Positions 1-7,683 of a stretch of DNA of 64,000 bases are shown in pieces. Below the pieces are notes generated by a model. The model ran no database searches and had not been told where the DNA came from. It saw only the letters and a program-made list of their open reading frames with translations. Location of the stretch: positions 186,001 to 250,000 of the forward strand of contig NZ_BDCJ01000009.1 in the NCBI RefSeq assembly GCF_001613445.1. Direction: 5' to 3'. This DNA is from Nocardia grenadensis NBRC 108939. GTDB lineage: Bacteria; Actinomycetota; Actinomycetes; Mycobacteriales; Mycobacteriaceae. Position 1 is the first letter of the stretch; each line of letters starts with the position of its first letter. A program made the position numbers and the translations under genes.

Positions 1-1
1 G

Positions 2-700
2 TCGGCGCTGGTGCGCGGCGCGTTCGACGCCGGTGCCCATCTCCGGCACGCCCGTTTCTTCCACCCGCGGGGCGTCCGGCTCTCCGGCCGCTTCCGCGCC
101 GAACCCGAATTCACCCGGCTGTTCGGCGACGGCGACCGCGCGACCATCGGACGTCTCTCGAAAGGGGTGGGCACTCCCGGCGGCGTCCCGGATGTCCTCG
201 GCCTCGCCTTCCGGGTACTCGACATCAACGACAAACCCTGGGATTTCGCACTGGCCACCACGGGACAGCGCCCGGTCGCCCGGCTGTCCCTGACCGTCGC
301 GCGCGGCTGGGACAGCGCCCGGTTCGGCAGCCTGCTGCCCTACCGGTGGGACGATTCCGATCCGCTCTGGGTGCTCGCCGAGCCGGACCCGGGCCTGCCC
401 ACCAGCACCTCACTGACGGCCCTGGCCCGGCATGTCCACGAGCATCAGGTCGGGTACACGATCTCGGTCGCCGGTTACGGGCCCGCGCGCCAGACCGTCG
501 GGCACCTGGCGCTGCGCGCCGCGGACCCGGGCGAACACCGGACCGACTTCTACGACCCCGTGCTCAACCACCCCGCCGATGTAGCCCTGCTACCCCGTGT
601 GGTGCAGCAGTTGCGGGAGTCGGCCTACGACGGCAGCCGCCGTGGCCGAGGAGTGGAGGACCGAGAAACCGGCCGGGTCGAGGTGGAGCCGGACCGGTGA
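2..700 (+). CDS. Catalase-superfamily-like protein (often annotated phosphodiesterase), 5' partial
   Basis: The frame is open to the left edge, so the gene is cut by the window; the first possible start inside is a GTG at 11, but family members have extra residues before this point. The visible part contains FHPRGVRLSG, LSKGVG and PDVLGLAFRV, which match the heme-catalase-like fold proteins of actinomycetes that are usually called phosphodiesterase without biochemical proof. The C-terminus is basic and poorly conserved. Substrate and activity cannot be told from sequence. The next gene starts 65 bp downstream on the same strand. Confidence 0.6.
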   Translation, partial: SALVRGAFDAGAHLRHARFFHPRGVRLSGRFRAEPEFTRLFGDGDRATIGRLSKGVGTPGGVPDVLGLAFRVLDINDKPWDFALATTGQRPVARLSLTVARGWDSARFGSLLPYRWDDSDPLWVLAEPDPGLPTSTSLTALARHVHEHQVGYTISVAGYGPARQTVGHLALRAADPGEHRTDFYDPVLNHPADVALLPRVVQQLRESAYDGSRRGRGVEDRETGRVEVEPDR

Positions 701-764
701 CGGCGTGCGCGAGCAAATCGGCGGCGAGCTGTTTGCGCCGCGTCGTCGGGGAAACCACGAGACC

Positions 765-1064
765 ATGAACGAAACCGAGGGCCCCGGCACGGAATCCCCC
801 GAGATCGCCGAGTGGGCGAGCAGCGCGATTCCCTCGACCGGCGAACAACTGGACGAAGACGAACTGGCCGCCGACCCGCTCGAAGAGGGCATGGATCCGC
901 CCGACCGCTGGTCGGCCGCGGACCGTTACGCCACTACGCCGCGGGAGCAGCGCGAGGGCGAACCGATGGAGCGCCGGCTGGCCGAGGAAGAGCCCGATAT
1001 CGTGCCGGAGGGTCAGCGTTCGGCCGGCGGACCCGACGCGCAGCCCGGCGCCGAGCGGCCCTGA
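765..1064 (+). CDS. DUF5709 family protein, 99 aa
   Basis: A short, very acidic protein. The central block LAADPLEEGMDPPDRW followed by TTPREQREGE and RRLAEEEPD is the conserved signature of DUF5709, a small soluble actinobacterial family of unknown function. I chose the ATG at 765 because homology begins there; the same frame is open further upstream but that part overlaps the preceding gene and has unrelated composition. The gene ends convergently with the Nudix gene, leaving about 30 bp between them. Confidence 0.7.
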   Translation: MNETEGPGTESPEIAEWASSAIPSTGEQLDEDELAADPLEEGMDPPDRWSAADRYATTPREQREGEPMERRLAEEEPDIVPEGQRSAGGPDAQPGAERP

Positions 1065-1095
1065 CCTGCTCGGGGTGGCTCGGGGTGGTGCGCGC

Positions 1096-1803
1096 TCAGT
1101 GCCGCGTCCACGTGGGCTGCGCGAAATCCGCGACCCGGGCCGCCTTCGGTTCGCTGCCCAGCAGCACCACTTCGCGGAACTGCCAGAGCAGGGCGCCGGT
1201 GGGGGCGTGGATCGTCATATTCGGGCCCAAGCGCATCTGCAACAGGCCGGGCTCACCCGGCGGGGCGTCGACCGCCGGGGCGCCGTCGTGCATCCGGGCC
1301 GAGTCCGGCAGCACCCAGCGCGGGGTGTCGTCGGCGGCCAGCCGGTCGCAGGAGGCCCGGTGCACCGAATGGACTTCGTCGGCGTTCGGGTTCAGACGCG
1401 TGATATCGGACAGCGTCGCCACGAGGGGAGTGATGGCGAATCCGGAACTGGCCGGAAAATCGTCGAGCGTGCCGAGCACATCCTCGGGGCCGGTCGTCAG
1501 TCCGAGCTCTTCGTGTAGTTCGCGCAGGGCGGCCTGCTGTGTGGTCTCGCCCGGCTCGACGCGGCCGCCGGGCAAGGCCCACTGTCCGGCATTGCGGCCG
1601 CGATAGGCACGCTTGATGACCAGCACCGACAGTGATCCGCCGGTATCGACCACGCACAGCACCACGGCGGCCCGGCGCAACCCGTCGGTATCGGGTACCG
1701 CGATCCGCGGGAACACCGCCAGCCGGGCCCGGGCGAGGGTGCGGAAATCGTGCAGATTGTCGGGGACCCGCGGTCCCGGGTCTGTTCCCATACATTCGAT
1801 CAT
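1096..1803 (-). CDS. Nudix hydrolase, 235 aa
   Basis: Hydrolyses a nucleoside-diphosphate-linked substrate, using Mg2+ held by the Nudix box. The complete box (G-x5-E-x7-REUxEExGU) is visible around residues 81-103 as GRVEPGE...RELHEELGL. The flanking WALPGG and the C-terminal extension resemble CoA pyrophosphatase-type or general housecleaning Nudix enzymes, but the CoA-specific UPF0035 motif is not evident, so the substrate is open. A second ATG four codons in (MGTDPG) is also a plausible start. The gene lies 40 bp downstream of lexA on the same strand, so the two may be co-transcribed. Confidence 0.85.
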   Translation of the reverse strand: MIECMGTDPGPRVPDNLHDFRTLARARLAVFPRIAVPDTDGLRRAAVVLCVVDTGGSLSVLVIKRAYRGRNAGQWALPGGRVEPGETTQQAALRELHEELGLTTGPEDVLGTLDDFPASSGFAITPLVATLSDITRLNPNADEVHSVHRASCDRLAADDTPRWVLPDSARMHDGAPAVDAPPGEPGLLQMRLGPNMTIHAPTGALLWQFREVVLLGSEPKAARVADFAQPTWTRH

Positions 1804-1843
1804 GCACCATCGGCTCGCACCCGCCGGGCGGTGGGCGCGGCGG

Positions 1844-2488
1844 TCACATCCGCCGCATCACCGAGACGACCTTGCCCAGTACCACCGCGTGGTCGCCGTC
1901 GATCACCGGATAGGCAGGGTTGCGCGGTTCGAGGTACACATGCCCGGCGCGGCGGCGGAACACCTTGACCGTCGCCTCTCCGTCCAGCATCGCGGCGACG
2001 ATCTCCCCGGTCTGTGCGTCGGGCTGGCGGCGCACCACCACGATATCGCCGTCGCAGATGGCCGCGTCCACCATCGAATCGCCGCGCACCCGCAACCCGA
2101 ACACGGTCCCGCGGCCCACGAGTTCCCGTGGCAGCGTGAGCACATCGTCGGTGTGCTCGTCGGCCAGGATCGGCGTACCCGCCGCGATATCGCCGACGAC
2201 GGGGACCGCGACGGCGTCCCGGGCCGGTTCCGGCTCGGCTCCGGCGTTCAGGAACAGCCGCACATCCATCGGCCGGGAGACGCCGTCACCGCGGCGCAGG
2301 AACCCCTTCTCCTCCAAGCTCTTCAGATGCTTCGACACCGAGGACGAGGAGCGCAGCCCGACGGCGTCACCGAGCTGGCGGGTATTCGGCGGGTAACCGT
2401 GCCGCACCACCCAGTCCCGTATCGCCGCGAGGATGCGGCGCTGGCGTTCCGGCAGGGTCGAGGTGTCGAGGTGGTCGTATTCGGTCAC
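1844..2488 (-). CDS. lexA: LexA repressor, SOS regulator
   Basis: Autocleaving transcriptional repressor. The N-terminal winged helix covers residues 13-66 (LPERQRRIL...SSSSVSKHLKSLEEKGFLRR). The latent S24-type peptidase domain follows, with the Ala103-Gly104 scissile bond in DIAAGTP, nucleophile Ser138 (RGDSMVDA) and general base Lys175 (EATVKVF). At 214 aa it is close to the usual 215-235. I could not find the actinobacterial SOS box (GAAC-N4-GTTC) in the short region upstream, which is odd because lexA normally represses itself. It may therefore be a paralogue or have a diverged operator. Confidence 0.9.
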   Translation of the reverse strand: MTEYDHLDTSTLPERQRRILAAIRDWVVRHGYPPNTRQLGDAVGLRSSSSVSKHLKSLEEKGFLRRGDGVSRPMDVRLFLNAGAEPEPARDAVAVPVVGDIAAGTPILADEHTDDVLTLPRELVGRGTVFGLRVRGDSMVDAAICDGDIVVVRRQPDAQTGEIVAAMLDGEATVKVFRRRAGHVYLEPRNPAYPVIDGDHAVVLGKVVSVMRRM

Positions 2489-2627
2489 CTCGACATCGTA
2501 TGACCAGGCGTGACAGCCGCTTACGGGGTATCCGTCCTTGCCGTCCTCGCCAGGGGTGCGGGGCCGGCCGGGCTACGGGGGCCGCCGGACTGCCGGGCCA
2601 CGGGGTCGCCGGGCCACGGGGCCGGGC

Positions 2628-3212
2628 TCAGCGCGCCGCGTAGGGCCGCGCCGCGCGGGCGGTACGCAGCGCCTCACCCCACCAGACGAGCCGGTCGAGC
2701 AGCGTGGTGGCCGCGGTATCGGCACCGGCGCCGGGTGTCAGCGCGCCGGTGTCGTCCCGCTGCCCCCAGGGGTTGTGGAAACTGACGGTGTCGCGGACGG
2801 TGACGGCGTGTAGTTCGGCGAACACCGTGCGTAGGTGCTCGGTCGCGCGCAGGCCCCCCGAGATACCGCCGTAGCTTACGAAACCCACGGGTTTGGCCTG
2901 CCATTCCGCGTGGTGCAGGTCGATGAAGTTCTTCAGGGTGCCGGGATAGCTGTGGTTGTACTCCGGCGTGATCACGACGAAGGCGTCGGCGGCCGCGAGT
3001 GTCTCCCGCGTCCCGGCGATCCCGGCGGCGGGCACGCCGAAGGTGTGCGGTAGTTCGGTGTCGGCGATATCGACGGTCATGGGTGCCAGGTCGGCGCGCA
3101 ACGAGGCCCTGGTCAGGAACCAGTCGCCGACGGCGGGTGCGAAGCGGCCGTCGCGGCTGCTACCGATGATTACCGCGACGCGCAGGGGTGTGTCGGTGCC
3201 GATGATATCCAT
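2628..3212 (-). CDS. NADPH-dependent FMN reductase family protein, 194 aa
   Basis: Flavodoxin-fold oxidoreductase that reduces FMN or quinone/azo-type substrates with NAD(P)H. The N-terminal VAVIIGSSRDGRFAP is the phosphate-binding loop for FMN, and TPEYNHSYPGTLKNFIDL is the second flavin-contacting motif of this family. The start at 3212 is set by a GGAGG ribosome-binding site six to eight bases upstream; a longer ATG at 3275 in the same frame lacks one. The next gene on this strand is lexA, about 140 bp away across a GC-rich spacer containing direct repeats of CCGGGCCACGGGG, so it is probably a separate unit. Confidence 0.85.
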   Translation of the reverse strand: MDIIGTDTPLRVAVIIGSSRDGRFAPAVGDWFLTRASLRADLAPMTVDIADTELPHTFGVPAAGIAGTRETLAAADAFVVITPEYNHSYPGTLKNFIDLHHAEWQAKPVGFVSYGGISGGLRATEHLRTVFAELHAVTVRDTVSFHNPWGQRDDTGALTPGAGADTAATTLLDRLVWWGEALRTARAARPYAAR

Positions 3213-3453
3213 ATTTCCTCCAGGGGCGTACCGGGCGGCGGGTGCGCCGCTCCGGACACCACTCTGAATCCTCAACTATTGTTCAGGTCAAGGTGGAATC
3301 CCGGCCCGCTGTGACAGACCTTCGCCGGCGGGTATGCCGACGATAGAACGTGGCGCGTCACGGAACGGTTGCGCGAGCTCTACACTGGCGCGGTCGGCGA
3401 GCCGACGTTCTAGGCTGGTACCGGACGGCGTATGCCCTGGGACGAGGGAGCAC

Positions 3454-3915
3454 ATGGATATCGCGGAGGCGCCACAGCCGGTGTACCGGCGGGCCCGCTT
3501 TGCCGATCTCGAGGCCATCGCGGCCATCGAGGCGGAGGTGTTCGGCGAACCGTACCTGTACCTGATGCTGCGCCAGCTCTACGATCTGCACGGCTCGGAA
3601 TGGCTGGTCGCCGAGGTCGCGGGCACCGTCATCGGGTACGCGCTCACCTTGGAGAAGTCCGGACGGGCGCTGCTGTTCACCTTCGCCGTGGCCAAGCGGT
3701 ACCAGGGCGCCGGTTTCGGTCGCGCGCTGCTCAACCAGACCCTGCACGTATGCCGGGAACTGGGCACCGACACGGTGTACCTCACGGTCCGGCCCGATAA
3801 CCATCCCGCCGGAAACCTGTTCAAACAGGCCGGTTTCGAGTTCGTCGAACACGACGATCGCTACTTCGGGCCCGGGGAGCCCCGCGACCTCTACGAATTC
3901 CGGCTCCATACCTGA
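3454..3915 (+). CDS. GNAT family N-acetyltransferase, 153 aa
   Basis: Acetyl-CoA-dependent acetyltransferase with the GNAT fold. FAVAKRYQGAGFGRALL near residues 75-90 is motif A, containing the pyrophosphate loop Q-x-x-G-x-G. VRPDNHPAGNLFKQAGFEFV is the C-terminal motif B typical of RimI-like members. The ATG at 3454 is preceded by GAGGGAG; the longer frame upstream starts without a ribosome-binding site. The next gene begins 17 bp downstream on the same strand. The acceptor substrate is not predictable; RimI-type protein N-acetylation or small-molecule acetylation are both possible. Confidence 0.85.
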   Translation: MDIAEAPQPVYRRARFADLEAIAAIEAEVFGEPYLYLMLRQLYDLHGSEWLVAEVAGTVIGYALTLEKSGRALLFTFAVAKRYQGAGFGRALLNQTLHVCRELGTDTVYLTVRPDNHPAGNLFKQAGFEFVEHDDRYFGPGEPRDLYEFRLHT

Positions 3916-3932
3916 ACGCTAAACTGGTTCGT

Positions 3933-4754
3933 ATGGGCGAGATCTCGCCGTTCGTGGCATCGGTCTCCACCCGGATCGCCAGGCACGCAGCGGCTTACAC
4001 CGCCGAGCTGGATGCCGACGCGCACCCCGAGCGGATGTCACTGGACACCTTCGCCGTGCACGTCGAAGCCGTCCTCGACGATTACGATCCGCCCAGCGCG
4101 CGCCGGCGGCACTCCGACACGCTGGTCTTCCCGCACCTCTACGGCGCGGCCCGCGATCCGCGTCCCGACGAGGAGGGCTGGCGGGTGCCCAGCGCGGTAC
4201 CGGCCGCGCTGATGGCCGCCGAGGTCGAGTTCCGCGGTCCGCTGCGCCTCAGCGCCCGGCAGAACACGCTGCTGGCCGAGGAGTACGAGACGATCGGGGC
4301 GCACCTGTCGGAGGTGGGCCTGTCCACCCACGCGGCCCTGGCATTCCGCCGCGCCATGGCGCTGTACCGGGTGAACGAGGACGACGAAGCCGAGGACCGC
4401 TGCGGGCTGCAACTGGCGCGTGCGAACACCCGCGGACTACCGCACGGGTTGCGGCGCTGGGCCGGACAGGGCTCCTACCTCCTGTGTGGCCACGGGTACC
4501 GGCCCTCCTGGCTGCTGGGCTGGGTGGTCCTGCAGATGCTGGTATTCACCGGGGTGGCCCTGCTGCTGGGCGGGCAGGCGGTCGACGACACGATTTACAT
4601 GGGCGTCACCGGTTTCCTGAATCCGCCGGGTCCCGGGGATACGCAGGACCTGCCCCGCGCCGTGCGGACGCTCTTCGTCGTCGAGGCGTGGACCGGCGCG
4701 GTATCCATGTCGGTGTTCTTCGCACTACTGGTCCGGAAATGGTTCCGGATGTAG
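3933..4754 (+). CDS. Hypothetical protein with two C-terminal membrane helices, 273 aa
   Basis: No family recognised. Residues 1-180 are soluble and helical, with a stretch that reads like a TPR pair (LLAEEYETIGAHLSEVG, HAALAFRRAMALYRV). Two hydrophobic segments follow, about 190-212 (SWLLGWVVLQMLVFTGVALL) and 244-268, separated by a loop of about 30 residues and ending in RKWFRM. The 2-TM-plus-loop layout recalls small ion-channel-like modules, but no selectivity-filter motif is present. It is convergent with the SCO2521-type operon, only 23 bp away, so its link to that system is only positional. Confidence 0.6.
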   Translation: MGEISPFVASVSTRIARHAAAYTAELDADAHPERMSLDTFAVHVEAVLDDYDPPSARRRHSDTLVFPHLYGAARDPRPDEEGWRVPSAVPAALMAAEVEFRGPLRLSARQNTLLAEEYETIGAHLSEVGLSTHAALAFRRAMALYRVNEDDEAEDRCGLQLARANTRGLPHGLRRWAGQGSYLLCGHGYRPSWLLGWVVLQMLVFTGVALLLGGQAVDDTIYMGVTGFLNPPGPGDTQDLPRAVRTLFVVEAWTGAVSMSVFFALLVRKWFRM

Positions 4755-4777
4755 CCGGGACGAAAGGTGCGGGCGGA

Positions 4778-5755
4778 TCACCATTCCGCGTCGAAGATCT
4801 TGTGCCGCAATGCCGACAGCGTGGCGACCGCGATATTGTCCCGTAACCGGCCCACCAGCGTATTCCACTGCCGGGAGAATCCGGGATCATTCTGCAGATC
4901 CTTCCACAGCGCGCGCAGTGCCGGCGGTGTATGCGCGCCCGGCATCCACAGCCCGGCCAGATGTTCGAGAGCGGGCGCGAGGATATCGATCCGTTCGCGG
5001 CTGTGCGGGGCGAACCGGTCGGCTTCGTCGAGCACGTCGGCCAGCACCGTCAGCAGCCAATCGTGCGCGGCCAGGTCTTCGCAGAACCGTTGTGCCGCCT
5101 CCAGATCGGTTTCGTCGCGCACGATCAGCCGCACCGAGCGGACGGTGTCGTCGTCCAGGTGCAGGGTCGCGGCCGGACCGCTGCTGCCGCCGACCCGGGC
5201 CGTCCAGCGCAGCCTGGTCGTCCCGGCCTGCACCGGTGGGTTCTGGTCCAACCGGGAGTCGGCGCGGACCCGGGCCAGCAGCCGTTCGCTGATCGACGCC
5301 AGGTCCAGCGGGGCCGTCCCCGGCAGTGGGTCGGCGGCGAGATAGCCGTCGGCCAGGACGTTTCCGGCCGCCATCCGCTCGGGAATCCGGGTGACGACCT
5401 CGGTGACGCCCTTCTGGCTGATGTAGTGGGACCAGGTCTGGCGGCGGCGTTCCGCGGCCCGCACCACCCGGGTGCGTGCCGAGGACTGCAAGACCCGCCC
5501 GCCGGCCAGCGCGAGGCCGGTGGCCACGGTTCCTACGATCCGGGCGGGCTGCTCGCCCAGCCGGAGATCGCAATCGACCCCCACCGCCGTGGTCGGGGAC
5601 AGGCCCAGCGTGCCCGGTCGCTCCCGCCACCGGACGCCGCAGCCGGGGAGCAGGGCCAGCAGTTCCCCGGCCTCGGCCCGGGTCAGCGCCGTGGCCGACG
5701 GCAGCAGGCAGGTGCGTACCTCACCGAGGACGACCAGGGGCGCGGTCGCGGCCAT
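4778..5755 (-). CDS. SCO2521 family protein, 325 aa
   Basis: Last gene of a four-gene operon conserved in actinomycetes and named after Streptomyces coelicolor SCO2521-SCO2524; the function of the set is unknown. The start at 5755 gives MAATAPLVVLGEVRTCLLPS, which begins where the family does, and it lies one base after the stop of the preceding gene, indicating translational coupling. The protein is soluble with no signal peptide. The C-terminal third is helical (ERIDILAPALEHLAGLW, RQWNTLVGRLRDNIAVATLS). A longer upstream ATG would overlap the preceding gene and is unlikely. Confidence 0.7.
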   Translation of the reverse strand: MAATAPLVVLGEVRTCLLPSATALTRAEAGELLALLPGCGVRWRERPGTLGLSPTTAVGVDCDLRLGEQPARIVGTVATGLALAGGRVLQSSARTRVVRAAERRRQTWSHYISQKGVTEVVTRIPERMAAGNVLADGYLAADPLPGTAPLDLASISERLLARVRADSRLDQNPPVQAGTTRLRWTARVGGSSGPAATLHLDDDTVRSVRLIVRDETDLEAAQRFCEDLAAHDWLLTVLADVLDEADRFAPHSRERIDILAPALEHLAGLWMPGAHTPPALRALWKDLQNDPGFSRQWNTLVGRLRDNIAVATLSALRHKIFDAEW

Positions 5756-5756
5756 C

Positions 5757-6758
5757 TCAGGACCCGTCGAGTAGCAGGTGGGACAGCCGTTCGCTGATCT
5801 TGCGCGAGACCACCACGTCCTCGGCCGCGCCCGTCGCGACAACCTGTGCGAGCACGTCCTCGTCCAGGTCGAGATGGTCGAGTATCAGCCGTACCGCGTG
5901 TTCGATACCGAGATAGCGTTTGGGCAGCATCGACAGGGTCTGGTACGCCGCGAACGGCGCCGCGTCGGGCGTGAGCTGCACGACCGGCGGTACCTCGTGC
6001 CAGCGGCGTGGCCACGGCTCCTCGGTCCACTGCTGCGGATCCACCACTGCGGCACCGTGATACCGCAGCATTCCCAGCCTCAGCAGATGCCAGACCGCGG
6101 CCAAGAAGGGGCAGGACCAGCGGGTCACCGCGGTGCCGTCGACGAGCTGGGTGCTCCACAACTGCACGTCCAGGAAGATGGAATGCTCGCGGCGGCCGAA
6201 CTCCTCGGGCGGTTCGTAGGTGCGTCCGCGCATGGCCTGTGCCGGTTCGTGTTCGGAGGACCGGCGTCCGTTGCACAGCCACCCGGATTGCGCGGTCGGC
6301 GGCCGACGCCCGGTATCGGGCGGCGCCGGTTCGGCCACGATCCGCGCGGCCACCATCTCGGCCACCGGTATCGGCTCGCCCAGCGGGACCCCGTCCATGA
6401 ACTGCGAAGTCTGCCAGCAGCCCGATTCGCGGGCCAGATAGTCGATGGTGAGCCCGGCCGCGTCGGCAGCGGTGAGCAGTTTGCCGAGGACTTCCGCCGG
6501 ATCGGTATCGGGCTGGAAGTAGTCGTCGATCAGATAGCAGGTGCTGACCCGGACGTCCGGGCCGAACCGGACGCGGGCGGATTCGGTGAACGCGGCCACC
6601 AGCGGCACGATCCGGCGGAACTCCGCCTTCACTCGCTCGAGATCGCCGAGGAGGTCGTTGAGATAGAAGTGCCCGACCTCGATCGACAGATGCGAGAGCG
6701 GAACCGAGGCGACCCAGGGCTGTTCGGTGGCCTCGGTGTAGACCTGCCTGTCCCGCAT
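5757..6758 (-). CDS. SCO2522 family protein, 333 aa
   Basis: Third gene of the SCO2521-SCO2524-type operon. Its ATG lies directly against the stop of the P-loop gene, with no gap. The opening PWVASVPLSHLSIEVGHFYL and DLERVKAEFRRIVP are characteristic of the family, which has no known activity. The protein is soluble; CWQTSQFMDGVPLG and QLWSTQLVDGTAVTRWSCPF are well-ordered blocks that could form an active or binding site, but I cannot name residues. The C-terminus LIDHLDLDEDVLA-type helices may mediate partner binding. Context is the only functional clue. Confidence 0.7.
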   Translation of the reverse strand: MRDRQVYTEATEQPWVASVPLSHLSIEVGHFYLNDLLGDLERVKAEFRRIVPLVAAFTESARVRFGPDVRVSTCYLIDDYFQPDTDPAEVLGKLLTAADAAGLTIDYLARESGCWQTSQFMDGVPLGEPIPVAEMVAARIVAEPAPPDTGRRPPTAQSGWLCNGRRSSEHEPAQAMRGRTYEPPEEFGRREHSIFLDVQLWSTQLVDGTAVTRWSCPFLAAVWHLLRLGMLRYHGAAVVDPQQWTEEPWPRRWHEVPPVVQLTPDAAPFAAYQTLSMLPKRYLGIEHAVRLILDHLDLDEDVLAQVVATGAAEDVVVSRKISERLSHLLLDGS

Positions 6759-7673
6759 CTAGAGCCTCTCCCAGCTGGCGACATCCATGAGGCGCCGCGC
6801 GAGTTCGGTGTAGGCCTGCGCAGTCTCGTGATTGGCGATATGGGCGTTGATATCGCTGTCGAGGATCAGCTGCTCCCGCCACTGCAATACCGGTTCCATC
6901 GGCGTGGCGCCCAGGACCGCGGTTGTGCCCAGCCGGTTGGCGGTGGCCAGCCGGCGCAGCGCGACATCCTGTTCCTGTAGCCATGCCGCCTGTGCCGCGC
7001 GCTGGGCGGTGAGATGCGAGTTTGCGGCGGGTACGGCGGTACGGATATAGCGGGTGGAACCGAGCAGTTCCTCGGGATCGTGCCCGCAGGCCGCGCCGGT
7101 CTGCAGCAGCCCGTGCGGACCGTGGACCAGCCCGGCCGCCGCCAGGATGTGCTGACGGGTCCAGCGGTGGAAGATCAGCCAGCGCGTCGTCCGGCGGCGC
7201 AACTGTGGGAGCGCGGTAGCCTGCAGCGCGATCTCCAGCGCGACCGACCGGCCCGCACTCAGATCGACGATCACCACCCGGAACTCCTGTTCCAGCGCCA
7301 CCAGCAGTTCGGCGCAACGGGTGACCACCGCGTCGTCGGCGGTGAGGAATTCGGCGCCGCCCTCGTCGCCCGGGAACAGGACCAGCCGTCCGGAGCGGGG
7401 GGCGACCCTTTTGAGTTCGGAGCGATCGGTAGCGGTGCCGACATCGACGCGGGCGGCCATCCCGGTCTGCCCGAGCAGATAGGAGTGCACACCGCCATCG
7501 GCGATGCCCCGTTCGACCGTGCCGATCTCGAACAGCGCTCCGGCGGTCGGTGACCCGAAATCGAAATCCACATAGGCGACATTGCGGCCCGACATACACA
7601 GCCGGTACGCGATATTGCAGCTGGTCACCGAACGTCCGGTGCCGCCCTTGTCGGAGGTGGAGAATACGAGCAC
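6759..7673 (-). CDS. SCO2523-type variant P-loop (ParA/MinD-like) NTPase, 304 aa
   Basis: ParA/MinD-superfamily ATPase with an altered P-loop. The N-terminus reads FSTSDKGGTGRSVTSCNIA. Canonical members have KGGxGKT, whereas here the second lysine is Arg and the Thr is Ser, the defining trait of SCO2523-family variant P-loop proteins. The signature lysine before GG is kept, as are AYVDFDFGSPT (Walker A-prime region) and RVVIVDLSAG (Walker B-like). Nucleotide binding is likely; hydrolysis may be weak. Second gene of the operon; it may position or switch the partner proteins, as ParA relatives do, but that is inference. Confidence 0.75.
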   Translation of the reverse strand: MLVFSTSDKGGTGRSVTSCNIAYRLCMSGRNVAYVDFDFGSPTAGALFEIGTVERGIADGGVHSYLLGQTGMAARVDVGTATDRSELKRVAPRSGRLVLFPGDEGGAEFLTADDAVVTRCAELLVALEQEFRVVIVDLSAGRSVALEIALQATALPQLRRRTTRWLIFHRWTRQHILAAAGLVHGPHGLLQTGAACGHDPEELLGSTRYIRTAVPAANSHLTAQRAAQAAWLQEQDVALRRLATANRLGTTAVLGATPMEPVLQWREQLILDSDINAHIANHETAQAYTELARRLMDVASWERL

Positions 7674-7683
7674 CCAAACCCCC

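Noticed and set aside
5683-7677. 664-codon minus-strand open frame across the SCO2522 and P-loop genes
   Set aside because: Arg/Gly-rich shadow frame created by high GC; the real genes in the other frame show family homology and tight start/stop coupling.
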